In this document: positions 26,544 through 35,248 of the stretch, in pieces
How the letters are laid out: every line of letters begins with the position of its first letter
Position numbering within the stretch: the first letter of the stretch is position 1
Origin: an uncultured Pelagibacteraceae bacterium
GTDB taxonomy: Bacteria > Pseudomonadota > Alphaproteobacteria > Pelagibacterales > Pelagibacteraceae
Direction: 5' to 3'
Assembly (NCBI GenBank): GCA_902561465.1
Contig: CACEPH010000003.1
Location: 1-52,352, forward strand
Length of the DNA: 52,352 nt
Notes under the pieces: generated by a model
What the model saw: the letters and a program-made list of their open reading frames with translations, nothing else
Databases searched by the model: none
Told to the model about the DNA's origin: nothing
Made by a program: the position numbers and the translations under genes

Positions 26544-27037
26544 CAATAGATGCAACTTTTTGGGTAGCAATTTCCTTTTTTATTTTTGTTGCTGGTCTCA
26601 TTTACTTAAAGGTTCCCCAAAAAGTAAATAATTCACTTATTAGCCAAATAAATGAAATCAAAAAAGAACTGAATGAGGCAGAAAAATTAAAAGTTGAAGC
26701 AAAAAATTTATTAAGCGACTATGAAAATAAAATTGATAAATCAAAAAAAGAAACTCAAGAAATAATTACTACAGCAAAAAAAGATAATGAAAAAAATATT
26801 TTAGAAAAAACAAAAAAATTCCACCAAATGTTAGAGGATAGAAAAAAAGGTATAGAGCAAAAAATTACTCAAATGAAAGGTGGTGCTTTAAAAGATATAA
26901 AAAATGCTTCGATTAAAATAAGTATAGAAACAGTTCAACATTTAATTAAAAATTCAATTGATAAAAATAAATTAGAAAAACTTTATATAAAAAGTCTAGA
27001 ACAAACTAAAGCTGCCCTAAAACAAACTAAGCTTTAA
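26540..27037 (+). CDS. atpF: ATP synthase F0 subunit b
   Basis: A 165-residue stator subunit with an N-terminal membrane helix (ATFWVAISFFIFVAGLIYLKVP) and a charged coiled coil (KKELNEAEKLKVEAKNLLSD onward) that reaches up to F1. It overlaps atpF' by four bases and closes the operon. The F1 genes (atpHAGDC) are not in this window; in Alphaproteobacteria they normally lie elsewhere, so this is not a loss. Confidence 0.92.
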   Translation: MTIDATFWVAISFFIFVAGLIYLKVPQKVNNSLISQINEIKKELNEAEKLKVEAKNLLSDYENKIDKSKKETQEIITTAKKDNEKNILEKTKKFHQMLEDRKKGIEQKITQMKGGALKDIKNASIKISIETVQHLIKNSIDKNKLEKLYIKSLEQTKAALKQTKL

Positions 27038-27141
27038 GGTAAGAGTTATAACAAAATAGGGACTTTTTTAAAGGCATGCCTGTTTTCCCATAAACTAATA
27101 ATACTCTATATTCAAAAAAAAGGATATAAACGAATTAAAAA

Positions 27142-28110
27142 ATGGCCGTATACACAAAATTATCTGAGATACAACTTAAAGATTTTTTTCTAAAATATAA
27201 TTTGGGAAAATTATTAAATTACAAAGAAATTAGAGAAGGAATAGAAAATACTAATTATTTTATAAATACTGAAAAAGGCAAGTTTATCCTCACTCTTTAT
27301 GAAAAAAGAGTTGATGAAAAAGACTTGCCCTTTTTTATAAGTTTAATGAAAAATCTTTTTGATAAAAATTTTCCTTCTCCTCAGCCAATAATAAATAAAA
27401 ATGGAAATTACATTTCTGAAATTTCTGGGAAAAAAGCTGCTGTTGTTTCTTTTTTAGAAGGAAATGCTAAAAAAGTTTTAAATCCAGAAAACTGCTATCA
27501 TGTTGGAATTAATACTGCGAAATTACATTTGATCACAAAAAATTTATCTGGAAAAAGGCAAAACAAACTTTCGATCGATTCTTGGAGAAAAATTTACAAT
27601 AAAGTTAAAAAAGACTGTTCCAAAATTCATCAAAATTTACCAAATATAATAGAAAAAAATTTAGATATAATCGAGAAAAAGTGGCCAAAAAATATTCCTT
27701 CAGGAATAATTCACGCCGATTTATTTCCTGATAATATCTTCTTTAAAGGAAACGAATTGTCTGGAATTATTGATTACTATTTTTCATGTAATGACTTTTA
27801 TGCATTTGAAATAGCTATATGTTTAAATGCTCTTTGCTTTGAAGGTAGAAACGAAAATTTAAGTTTCAATGTAACTAAAGCAAAAAAGTTTATAGATGGA
27901 TATTCAAGTTTAAGAAAGTTAAGTGAAGAAGAAAAGGAATCTTTAAAAATATTATGTCAAGGTGCAGCCATAAGATTTTTACTCACAAGAGTTTTTGATT
28001 ATTTAAATTTAATTGAGGGAGCAATAGTAAAAATTAAGGATCCCATAGAATATTTAAAAAGATTAGAATTTCATAATAGTGTAAAAAATTACCAAGATTA
28101 TTTTTTTTAA
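27142..28110 (+). CDS. thrB: Homoserine kinase ThrB (aminoglycoside phosphotransferase-like)
   Basis: This enzyme phosphorylates homoserine, the step before threonine synthase. The 322-residue protein belongs to the alphaproteobacterial ThrB type, which is related to choline kinases and APH rather than to GHMP kinases. It begins MAVYTKLSEIQLKDFFLKYN, has a nucleotide loop EGIENTNYFI, and the catalytic Brenner-type motif IIHADLFPDNIFF followed by GIIDYYFSC. It starts 104 bases after atpF and ends one base before rnhA. thrC lies nearby on the opposite strand, so both final threonine genes are present. Confidence 0.93.
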   Translation: MAVYTKLSEIQLKDFFLKYNLGKLLNYKEIREGIENTNYFINTEKGKFILTLYEKRVDEKDLPFFISLMKNLFDKNFPSPQPIINKNGNYISEISGKKAAVVSFLEGNAKKVLNPENCYHVGINTAKLHLITKNLSGKRQNKLSIDSWRKIYNKVKKDCSKIHQNLPNIIEKNLDIIEKKWPKNIPSGIIHADLFPDNIFFKGNELSGIIDYYFSCNDFYAFEIAICLNALCFEGRNENLSFNVTKAKKFIDGYSSLRKLSEEEKESLKILCQGAAIRFLLTRVFDYLNLIEGAIVKIKDPIEYLKRLEFHNSVKNYQDYFF

Positions 28111-28111
28111 T

Positions 28112-28558
28112 ATGGAAATTAAAATTTATACGGATGGTGCGTGTGCCGGAAACCCGGGACCCGGGGGCTGGGCTGCAATAATTATATCTGAAAATAGCAA
28201 AAAGGAATTATTTGGTGGGGAAAAATTAACTACAAATAATCGAATGGAGTTAACGGCTGCAATCGAAGCTTTAGAATATTGTACAAAACAAGAAAAGGGG
28301 CAATTATCCTTAAAACAAATAAAAATTTATACTGACTCTAATTATGTCAAAGATGGAATTACTGTATGGATTAACAACTGGGAAAAAAATAATTGGAAAA
28401 CAGCTGATAAAAAAAATGTGAAAAATGTTGATCTTTGGAAAAAATTAAAAGAACTAACCGGAGCTAATTCGATTGAATGGAATTGGGTAAAAGGTCATTC
28501 GGAAAACCCTATGAATGACTTGGCTGACAAATTGGCAAAAAAAGCAACTCCAATTTAA
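28112..28558 (+). CDS. rnhA: Ribonuclease HI
   Basis: RNase HI degrades the RNA of RNA-DNA hybrids. In the 148-residue protein the four catalytic acids are all visible: Asp in IYTDGACAGNPGPGGWAA, Glu in NNRMELTAAIEAL, Asp in IYTDSNYVKDGI and Asp in NDLADKLAKKA. The handle region WINNWEKNNWKTADKK is also typical. thrB-rnhA is a widespread alphaproteobacterial pair. Its TAA interlocks with the thrC stop on TTAA at 28555-28558. Confidence 0.96.
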   Translation: MEIKIYTDGACAGNPGPGGWAAIIISENSKKELFGGEKLTTNNRMELTAAIEALEYCTKQEKGQLSLKQIKIYTDSNYVKDGITVWINNWEKNNWKTADKKNVKNVDLWKKLKELTGANSIEWNWVKGHSENPMNDLADKLAKKATPI

Positions 28559-30021
28559 ATCTTTTTTAAAATGTAGTCTTTAACCTGTTCGAGATTATTA
28601 TCCATAATTTCAAAATTTTCTTTTTCCTTCATGACATGTTTGAGTTCTTCTGGAAGTTCTACTCCACCATATGCAAATCTCATTGCTTCAGGAAATTTTG
28701 CAGGGTGAGCTGTGGCCAGTGAAATAGTAGTGTTTATATTAATGCCGCAATCTTTATTTGTTTTTAAAATCTTTATAATAGCACCTATTCCTATAGCAGT
28801 ATGAGGATCCACTATAATTGGTTTGCCGTTCATTTCAGAAACGTGAACAGTGCTAAACGTATGAGAAAGCTTACGTATAATATCTTTCATTTCCTCTTCA
28901 TTTAAACTTGCTGATAAAAAGTCTTTTTTAATTTTTTTAATTTTATCTTTAGGTATTTTATACTTTCCTGTTTTTTTAATTTCATTCATAACTTTTTTGG
29001 TTTCCGTATCACTAAAATCATTTAAATCATAAATTAATCTTTCAAAATTACTTGCAACCTGAATATCCATGCTTGGAGCGAGCGTTTGAAAAACTTTTTT
29101 TGCTTCGTAATTACCGTCTGAAATAGCTCTGTGAAGTATGTCATTTTTATTTGTTGCAACGATCAATTTATTAATTGGTAGTCCCATTTTCTTAGCTAAA
29201 TACCCTGCATAAACATCACCAAAATTTCCAGTAGGCACTGAAAAATTAACTAGTTCCTTATAATCAAAGCTTTTAACAAATTCGCTTTGGAAATAAGCAT
29301 AAAAATAATAAACAACTTGTGCAATTATTCTTGCCCAATTAATTGAGTTGACTCCAGACATATTAATTGAATTAGAAAAATCTTGATCTGAAAACATGGA
29401 TTTTACTAAATTTTGACAGTCATCAAAATTTCCGTTGATAGCTAAATTAAATATGTTTTGCTCTTTAGCGGTTGTCATTATTTTTCTTTGTACTGTTGAA
29501 ATTTTATTGTGAGGATGAAGAACAAATATATTCATATTTTTCTTTCCTCTAATAGCGTCAATAGCAGCTGCACCAGTATCACCTGAAGTTGCTACAATTA
29601 TATTAATTTTTTTATTATTTTTTTTTAAATAATATTCATAAAAATTACCTATTAATTGCATTGCAATATCTTTAAAGGCAAGCGTAGGGCCATGAAATAA
29701 TTCTAAAATATTTACATTTTCTAACTCATCATTGCCATGTCCTGTTGTAAAATGGACAACATTATCTTTTCTAAAAACAGAATAAGATTTCTCAATTATA
29801 TCTGACAATTCACTTTCAGACATAAAATTACCTAGGTAAGGAAAAATTATCTTTTTAGCAAGATCTTGATAACTGAGATTCCTAAATGATTTAAGTTCTT
29901 CTTTAGTGAATTTTTTAGTAGATTTTGGAATAAATAACCCTCCATCTAAGGCCAATCCTTTAAGAAAAACTTCCTCAAATGTAAAAGTTTTTTTATTATT
30001 TCTTGTGCTTATATATTCCAT
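28555..30021 (-). CDS. thrC: Threonine synthase
   Basis: ThrC converts phosphohomoserine to threonine with pyridoxal phosphate. The 488-residue protein starts MEYISTRNNKKTFTFEEVFL, has the PLP lysine in LFHGPTLAFKDIAMQL, the phosphate-binding ATSGDTGAAAIDAIRGKK and NFGDVYAGYLAKKMGLP. The length fits the long proteobacterial form. It lies 64 bases downstream of the small CxxC membrane protein gene at the end of the cox cluster and converges on rnhA. Confidence 0.96.
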   Translation of the reverse strand: MEYISTRNNKKTFTFEEVFLKGLALDGGLFIPKSTKKFTKEELKSFRNLSYQDLAKKIIFPYLGNFMSESELSDIIEKSYSVFRKDNVVHFTTGHGNDELENVNILELFHGPTLAFKDIAMQLIGNFYEYYLKKNNKKINIIVATSGDTGAAAIDAIRGKKNMNIFVLHPHNKISTVQRKIMTTAKEQNIFNLAINGNFDDCQNLVKSMFSDQDFSNSINMSGVNSINWARIIAQVVYYFYAYFQSEFVKSFDYKELVNFSVPTGNFGDVYAGYLAKKMGLPINKLIVATNKNDILHRAISDGNYEAKKVFQTLAPSMDIQVASNFERLIYDLNDFSDTETKKVMNEIKKTGKYKIPKDKIKKIKKDFLSASLNEEEMKDIIRKLSHTFSTVHVSEMNGKPIIVDPHTAIGIGAIIKILKTNKDCGININTTISLATAHPAKFPEAMRFAYGGVELPEELKHVMKEKENFEIMDNNLEQVKDYILKKI

Positions 30022-30085
30022 ACCTTTTATTAGTATAGAATTTTGATATTATCTAGGCAAAACCAGCTGATATGATAAATCTAAA

Positions 30086-30274
30086 TTACTTTTCTTGAGA
30101 AATTTCCTTTTTATTAGAGAAATATTTCTTCCAAGCCCAATTTCCTACGCCTAAAAGAACTAAGGCGGAAATAATTATGGTTAAGGCTATTTTTCCCCCG
30201 TTATTATCAGTTATACAAACGGTACAAAGCTGAAGAAGGCTGTTTGTTTTAAATGTTATAATCTCTAAATTCAT
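30086..30274 (-). CDS. Small membrane protein with a CxxC motif in the cox cluster
   Basis: A 62-residue protein I cannot assign to a family. It has CTVC at residues 17-20, one membrane helix (about 28-47, KIALTIIISALVLLGVGNWA) and a basic C-terminus (WKKYFSNKKE). The positive-inside rule puts the C-terminus in the cytoplasm and CTVC in the periplasm, the side where CuA and Cox11 act. Its ATG lies two bases after the Cox11 stop, so the two are almost surely cotranslated. A role in copper handling or redox during oxidase assembly is possible, but this is inference from topology and neighbours. Some alphaproteobacterial cox clusters carry a small membrane gene, but I could not match this one. 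Confidence 0.7.
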   Translation of the reverse strand: MNLEIITFKTNSLLQLCTVCITDNNGGKIALTIIISALVLLGVGNWAWKKYFSNKKEISQEK

Positions 30275-30276
30275 AG

Positions 30277-30774
30277 TTAGCTTTTTTTTTCTTTATAATC
30301 TTTATAATCAAAAAAAGTAAACTGAATTGTAGCTTCTTTTATATCTTTTGTCTTGCTATCTTTTGTCACTTCAGGATCTATTAGCAGTACTAGCACAAAC
30401 TTATTTTTTTGCTTTGGTTTCATGTTTTGCGCATCATAACAAAAGCAATTTATTTTATTTACATAGTTTCCAAACTCGCTAGGAAAGTATGCGAATGTTG
30501 CAATTCCAGTACTATTTTCATCGCTTAAATTTTCAACTTCATATTCAATAGTTACTACTTCACCAGGATTAACAAGAATTTTGGGTTCTGTAGGATGAAA
30601 GCTCCAAGATAATTTTGGATGTACACTAGTTAACAAATTTATCGAGATGGGCTGTAAAGCAATCTCCTTCTGTTTTTGGAATTTATTTATAAAAAAGTAA
30701 AAAATTAAAGCCAAAATAATGAAAAAAATTAAAATTAAATTGGGTTTTGAAATTTTTTTTTTATAGATGTTCAT
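30277..30774 (-). CDS. ctaG: Cytochrome c oxidase assembly protein CtaG/Cox11
   Basis: Cox11 delivers copper to the CuB site of subunit I. The 165-residue protein has an N-terminal anchor (NLILIFFIILALIFYFFI) and a periplasmic immunoglobulin-like domain. The copper motif is NCFCYDAQ, matching the CFCF region of the family with Tyr for the second Phe. FAYFPSEFGNYVNKI and the closing QFTFFDYK also match. It is a little shorter than typical members. It starts 20 bases after ctaB and is followed by the small CxxC protein gene. Confidence 0.9.
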   Translation of the reverse strand: MNIYKKKISKPNLILIFFIILALIFYFFINKFQKQKEIALQPISINLLTSVHPKLSWSFHPTEPKILVNPGEVVTIEYEVENLSDENSTGIATFAYFPSEFGNYVNKINCFCYDAQNMKPKQKNKFVLVLLIDPEVTKDSKTKDIKEATIQFTFFDYKDYKEKKS

Positions 30775-30794
30775 TTTAAAATATTAAAAAAAAC

Positions 30795-31700
30795 TTATAT
30801 GACTTTATCTACTAAAACAAAGGTAAAAATCATAAACAGGTAAAGTATAGAATAGCCAAATAACTTTGCAGCTATTTTTTTTTCTATAATTGATTTTTTT
30901 TCTATAAATAAACGATAAGAAATAAATATATAATAGCTGCTAAATGCTATAGCAAAAATTAAATATGTTAATCCAGAAAAATTTAAAAAATAAGGAGATA
31001 TAGCAATTGGAAATAAAATTAACGCATATATAAGTATATTAAATTTGGTTGCTTTTACTCCAGATGTAATAGGTAACATTGGAATTCTTGCTTTTCTATA
31101 ATCTTCTGACTTGTAAAGACTTAAAGCCCAAAAATGAGATGGGGTCCATACAAATATGATTAAAAATAAAATAATGGGTTCAAGTGTTATGCTATTTGTA
31201 GCTATTGCCCAACCAATTACAGGGGGCAAAGCTCCTGAAGCTCCTCCTATAACAATATTTTGAGGAGTTTTCCTTTTAAGCCAAATTGTATAAACAAAAA
31301 CGTAGAAGAGAATTGTTATTACCAAAATGCTTGCGGCGATTAAATTAGAAAAAATATAGAGAGCAACAACAGAAATGATCGACGATATAATACCAAAAAC
31401 AAGTGCCTGATTTTTGCTTAGTTTTCCAGTTGGTATGGGTCTAAGACAAGTTCTGGTCATAAGTGAGTCTAGATCTGATTCATACCACATGTTCAATGCA
31501 CCTGCTGCGCCCGAACCCAAGGCTACGGCCATTAATGAAAAAATAGCATTAGCAAAATTAATTTTTTCTGGTGCAATTAATAAACCTACGGCACAAGTAA
31601 AAATTACTAATGACATCACTCGAGGCTTCATTAGATTGAAGAAGGCCTTAGTATAACTAAAGTAATCTATCTTTAGCGTTTTCGATTTAGTAATTGACAT
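30795..31700 (-). CDS. ctaB: Protoheme IX farnesyltransferase (heme o synthase)
   Basis: CtaB adds a farnesyl group to heme b to make heme o, the precursor of heme a for this oxidase. The 301-residue UbiA-superfamily membrane protein has the first Asp-rich motif in NMWYESDLDSLMTRT followed by RPIPTGK, GGASGALPPVIGWA, and the second motif WTPSHFWALSLYKSEDYRKA with IPMLP. Length is normal. It lies 20 bases downstream of the subunit IV gene, inside the cluster. ctaA (heme a synthase) is not in the window. Confidence 0.95.
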   Translation of the reverse strand: MSITKSKTLKIDYFSYTKAFFNLMKPRVMSLVIFTCAVGLLIAPEKINFANAIFSLMAVALGSGAAGALNMWYESDLDSLMTRTCLRPIPTGKLSKNQALVFGIISSIISVVALYIFSNLIAASILVITILFYVFVYTIWLKRKTPQNIVIGGASGALPPVIGWAIATNSITLEPIILFLIIFVWTPSHFWALSLYKSEDYRKARIPMLPITSGVKATKFNILIYALILFPIAISPYFLNFSGLTYLIFAIAFSSYYIFISYRLFIEKKSIIEKKIAAKLFGYSILYLFMIFTFVLVDKVI

Positions 31701-31720
31701 TTTTTAAAAATTTAATGAGT

Positions 31721-32050
31721 TTAACTCCCCACTACAAAGTAAAACATTCTTGAGAAAAATGTGTAGTAAGATTCTGCTGCCATGATAGCTATAAATACTC
31801 CTATGGCAGTCATAGGCCATAAAAGAACATTAACAATAGCCCATCGCTCCCAATATAAATGCATAAAGATTGCCATTATAAATCCTGCTTTGGCTAACAT
31901 AAAAAATACGATTAAAGACCATCTTAATAGTCCTTGAAAATTTAAATAATCTACCATGTATGAAAAAAAACTAAACACAAACAGCAAGGTCCAGATCCAA
32001 AGGTAAATTCCTAATTTATGTGTATGCACTTCTTTTTTATCACTTGCCAT
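31721..32050 (-). CDS. Cytochrome c oxidase subunit IV-like protein
   Basis: A 109-residue protein with three membrane helices (LGIYLWIWTLLFVFSFFSYM, LLRWSLIVFFMLAKAGFIMAIFMHLYWE and IVNVLLWPMTAIGVFIAIMA). The middle helix with KAGFIMAIFMHL is the hallmark of the prokaryotic COX4 family found with caa3/bo3-type clusters. It follows the second subunit III gene by nine bases. The subunit is not catalytic; it is thought to stabilise the complex. Confidence 0.85.
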   Translation of the reverse strand: MASDKKEVHTHKLGIYLWIWTLLFVFSFFSYMVDYLNFQGLLRWSLIVFFMLAKAGFIMAIFMHLYWERWAIVNVLLWPMTAIGVFIAIMAAESYYTFFSRMFYFVVGS

Positions 32051-32059
32051 CTTTTGTCC

Positions 32060-32767
32060 TTACCATAAATAGAAAAATGCAAAAATAAATACCCATACCA
32101 GATCAACAAAGTGCCAATATAGTCCCAAAATTTCTATAGCTTCATAATCAGATTTCATAGAAGTAAAATATCCTCTTCTCCCTGTGTCAAAATCTCCTCT
32201 AAAGACTTTTCTTGCAAAAATAAAAAGGAAAATCACACCGATTGAAACGTGTGTCCCGTGAAAACCTGTTACCATAAAAAAGAATGCACCAAATTGTTCA
32301 GCACCAAATGGATTATTCCAAGGTCTCACACCATCGTGAAAAATTAACTTTGACCACTCAAATGCTTGCATTCCCACAAAAGTTAAACCACCTAATGCAG
32401 TAGCTACTAAAAACCACCCACATAATTTACGATTTTTTTCGTAACCATATTTTACTGCTATTGCCATTGTGCCACTACTTGTGATTAGTACAAATGTCAT
32501 AATTGCTATAAGTAACAGTGGTAGTTCTACCCCAAAAACTGTTAGTGCGAAAACATCACTCGTTGGTGGCCACGGAACAACTGTAGAAGCGCGGGCTGTC
32601 ATTAATGAAATTAAAAAACAACTGAAAATGAATGTGTCACTTAAAAGAAAAATCCACATCATCGCTTTTCCCCAAGGAACACCTTTAAAAGCTCTTTGGT
32701 CAGAGCCCCAATCATACATAAAACCTTTTTGTCCTTTTGGAAGTTTTGATATATCGAATTGACTCAT
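32060..32767 (-). CDS. coxO: Cytochrome c oxidase subunit III (first of two paralogues, full-length type)
   Basis: A 235-residue heme-copper oxidase subunit III. It shows WIFLLSDTFIFSCFL near the N-terminus, GMQAFEWSKL, FFMVTGFHGTHVSIGVIFL with the usual His-Gly-x-His, and the closing LYWHFVDLVWVFIFAFFYLW. It sits between the shorter subunit III-like gene upstream (13-base gap) and the subunit IV gene downstream. Two adjacent subunit III-family genes recall the rhizobial coxMNOP-type oxidases. The symbol follows that naming and is tentative. Confidence 0.85.
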   Translation of the reverse strand: MSQFDISKLPKGQKGFMYDWGSDQRAFKGVPWGKAMMWIFLLSDTFIFSCFLISLMTARASTVVPWPPTSDVFALTVFGVELPLLLIAIMTFVLITSSGTMAIAVKYGYEKNRKLCGWFLVATALGGLTFVGMQAFEWSKLIFHDGVRPWNNPFGAEQFGAFFFMVTGFHGTHVSIGVIFLFIFARKVFRGDFDTGRRGYFTSMKSDYEAIEILGLYWHFVDLVWVFIFAFFYLW

Positions 32768-32780
32768 TAATATTACCTTT

Positions 32781-33416
32781 TTATGTAGCTATCATTAAAC
32801 CAAACAATATGAACCAAACTATAAGTAGAAAATGCCAGTAAATGGCACATAGTTCAATTGCTTGTTTAATTTTTAAAACATTAAAATTTTTTGTAAATAA
32901 TTTAGTTGTTGCTCTTCCCCAAAAAAATAAACCACCTAAAACATGCAAGCCATGTATAGCGGTAAATAGATAAAAGAATGCATTTGCTGGATTTGTAGAA
33001 ACGTACTGTCCAAGATTTACATAATGTTGCCAGACCAATAATTGGCCTGTAATAAAAGCGAAAGTTAAAAAACCAACCAAAAACAAATAATTTTTAGCTT
33101 TTTCAAATTCATTTTTATCAGACAAAACTTTTGCCTTATGAAAAATAAAACTAGTAAATATTAAAATTATAGTATTAATCCAAAGTAGCCACGGTTCATT
33201 TAAACTTCTCCAATCATGAACTAACATTCTGTCAGAATAGGAAACAATAAATAAAGAGAAAATTACTGAGCTAACAACCATAATAGTTCTAACACCTAAT
33301 TTTGCTTTGCTTAAAGCTAGGGTTTTACCATCGTGCTCGTTATCAATTGCTGCCTGAGACGCTTCCCAAGGTTTTTGAGATAATAGTTTAAAAATATTTA
33401 ACTCTTTTTTGCTCAC
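32781..33416 (-). CDS. Second cytochrome c oxidase subunit III-like protein
   Basis: A 211-residue subunit III-family protein, shorter and more divergent than its neighbour. It has five or so membrane helices, with FFYLFTAIHGLHVLGGLFFW and the closing CAIYWHFLLIVWFILFGLMIA placing it in the family. The N-terminal 40 residues are soluble and charged. It overlaps the end of coxA by four bases, so it is coupled to the catalytic subunit. Whether both subunit III proteins sit in one complex cannot be told from sequence. Confidence 0.82.
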   Translation of the reverse strand: MSKKELNIFKLLSQKPWEASQAAIDNEHDGKTLALSKAKLGVRTIMVVSSVIFSLFIVSYSDRMLVHDWRSLNEPWLLWINTIILIFTSFIFHKAKVLSDKNEFEKAKNYLFLVGFLTFAFITGQLLVWQHYVNLGQYVSTNPANAFFYLFTAIHGLHVLGGLFFWGRATTKLFTKNFNVLKIKQAIELCAIYWHFLLIVWFILFGLMIAT

Positions 33417-35239
33417 GTTTGTTCAGCCTTTGCTGTCGGAACTTGACTCGGGGGAACATCTTGAGGGATGTATTCTTTGTCTGATCCAGGCACACTAAAA
33501 TCATAAGGCCAACGATACACAACTGGTAATTCCTTGCCAAAATTTCCGTGCGTTGGTGGATAGTCAGGAGTATGCCATTCTAAAGAATTTGCCTTCCAAG
33601 GATTTCTTTCGGATGTCTCACCTTTGTACCAACTTGTAAAAATATTGTATAAAAATAAAAATTGAGTAAAGCCTACAATTAAAGCCGCCACTGTAATAAA
33701 CTGGTTTAAACCTACTCCCGAAGTCATATAAGGACTATCATACATTTCAAAATATCTACGCGGCACGCCGATAAAACCTAGGTAATGCATAGGAAAATAT
33801 ATTGCATAAGCTCCAACAAAAGTTACCCAGAAATGAATCTTACCTAAAGTTTGATTTAGATGTCGTCCAGTAATAAGTGGATACCAGTGATAAATTGCAC
33901 CAAATACTACCATTAGAGGTGCTATTCCCATTACCATATGAAAGTGAGCAACAACAAAATAAGTATCTGAAAGAGGAACATCAATAATAACATTTCCTAA
34001 AAACAATCCTGTAATTCCACCATTAACAAAGGTAACTATAAAACCTAAAGAAAATAGCATTGGAATTGTAAGATGAATATTTCCTCTCCAAAGAGTTAAT
34101 ACCCAATTGTAAACTTTAATTGCTGTAGGAACGGCAATAATCAATGTGGTTGTCGCAAAAAAGAATCCAAACCATGGGTTCATTCCACTAACATACATAT
34201 GGTGTGCCCAAACTATAAAGCTAAGAGCTCCGATAATTACTATGGCCCAAACCATCATTCTGTAACCAAAAACATTTTTCCTTGCGTGCACTGAAATTAA
34301 ATCAGATACAATTCCAAATGCAGGTAAAGCTACTATATAAACTTCTGGATGACCAAAAAACCAGAATAGATGTTGAAACAAAATAGGGCTACCGCCTGCA
34401 TAATCTAATTTTTCTCCCATTGTAAAAATTTCCGGCATAAAGAAGCTGGTTCCCAATAAATTATCAAGTGTCATCATTATGCAGGCCACAAAAAGAGCTG
34501 GAAAAGCTAAAAGCGCAAGAACTGTAGCTGTGAATATACCCCAAATAGTTAATGGCATACGCATTAAGGTCATTCCTCGAGTTCTAGATTGAAGTATCGT
34601 AATTACATAATTTAATCCACCCATTGTAAAACCAATAACAAACAATGATAAAGAGACTAGCATAAGTACTATTCCCATTTCAGATCCTGGCGTTCCTGGC
34701 AATATTGCTTGCGGAGGATATAGAGTCCAACCTGCTCCTGTTGGTCCACCTGGTACAAAAAAACTTGAAATTAAAACTAAAACGGCAACAAGAAACATCC
34801 AATAGCTAACCATATTTACATATGGGAAAACCATGTCTCGGGCTCCGACCATAAGTGGAATAAGATAGTTACCAAAACCTCCCAAAAATAATGCTGTAAG
34901 AAGATAAATAACCATAATCATACCATGCATCGTTACTGACTGGTAATATGTAGCAGGGCCTAGAAAAGAGAATGTTTCAGGAAAACCTAATTGCAATCTC
35001 ATTCCCCAGGATAAAATTAATCCTATAAAACCAATTGCAGTTGCTGTTAAAGCATACTGAATACCAATAACCTTAGCATCTTGAGAGAAAACCCATTTAG
35101 TCCAAAAACTTTTAGCATGATATAATTCTTGATCCGGAGCTTCTTGCGCTGGAATTGTTTCAGCGGGAGGAGCATAACTTCCAGAAGAAGAATCTGCTGC
35201 TTTGGTCTCTATTTTGTTGTCTGTATATTCATCTGTCAT
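33413..35239 (-). CDS. ctaD: Cytochrome c oxidase subunit I
   Basis: Subunit I holds heme a and the heme a3-CuB centre where oxygen is reduced. The 608-residue protein has about 12 helices. VTMHGMIMVIYLLTALFLGGFGNYL includes a low-spin heme His. The CuB His with its Tyr cross-link and the D-channel Glu are in WFFGHPEVYIVALPAFG, which marks an A1-type oxidase. Further CuB histidines are in VWAHHMYVSGM, and the heme ligands in YFVVAHFHMVMGIAPL. The first 45 residues are a Ser/Glu/Pro-rich soluble extension. It starts nine bases after subunit II and overlaps the next gene by four. Confidence 0.96.
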   Translation of the reverse strand: MTDEYTDNKIETKAADSSSGSYAPPAETIPAQEAPDQELYHAKSFWTKWVFSQDAKVIGIQYALTATAIGFIGLILSWGMRLQLGFPETFSFLGPATYYQSVTMHGMIMVIYLLTALFLGGFGNYLIPLMVGARDMVFPYVNMVSYWMFLVAVLVLISSFFVPGGPTGAGWTLYPPQAILPGTPGSEMGIVLMLVSLSLFVIGFTMGGLNYVITILQSRTRGMTLMRMPLTIWGIFTATVLALLAFPALFVACIMMTLDNLLGTSFFMPEIFTMGEKLDYAGGSPILFQHLFWFFGHPEVYIVALPAFGIVSDLISVHARKNVFGYRMMVWAIVIIGALSFIVWAHHMYVSGMNPWFGFFFATTTLIIAVPTAIKVYNWVLTLWRGNIHLTIPMLFSLGFIVTFVNGGITGLFLGNVIIDVPLSDTYFVVAHFHMVMGIAPLMVVFGAIYHWYPLITGRHLNQTLGKIHFWVTFVGAYAIYFPMHYLGFIGVPRRYFEMYDSPYMTSGVGLNQFITVAALIVGFTQFLFLYNIFTSWYKGETSERNPWKANSLEWHTPDYPPTHGNFGKELPVVYRWPYDFSVPGSDKEYIPQDVPPSQVPTAKAEQT

Positions 35240-35248
35240 TTTTTTTCC

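Noticed and set aside
24667-27037. Loss of ATP synthase F1 genes
   Set aside because: In Alphaproteobacteria the F1 operon is normally at another locus, so absence here is expected.
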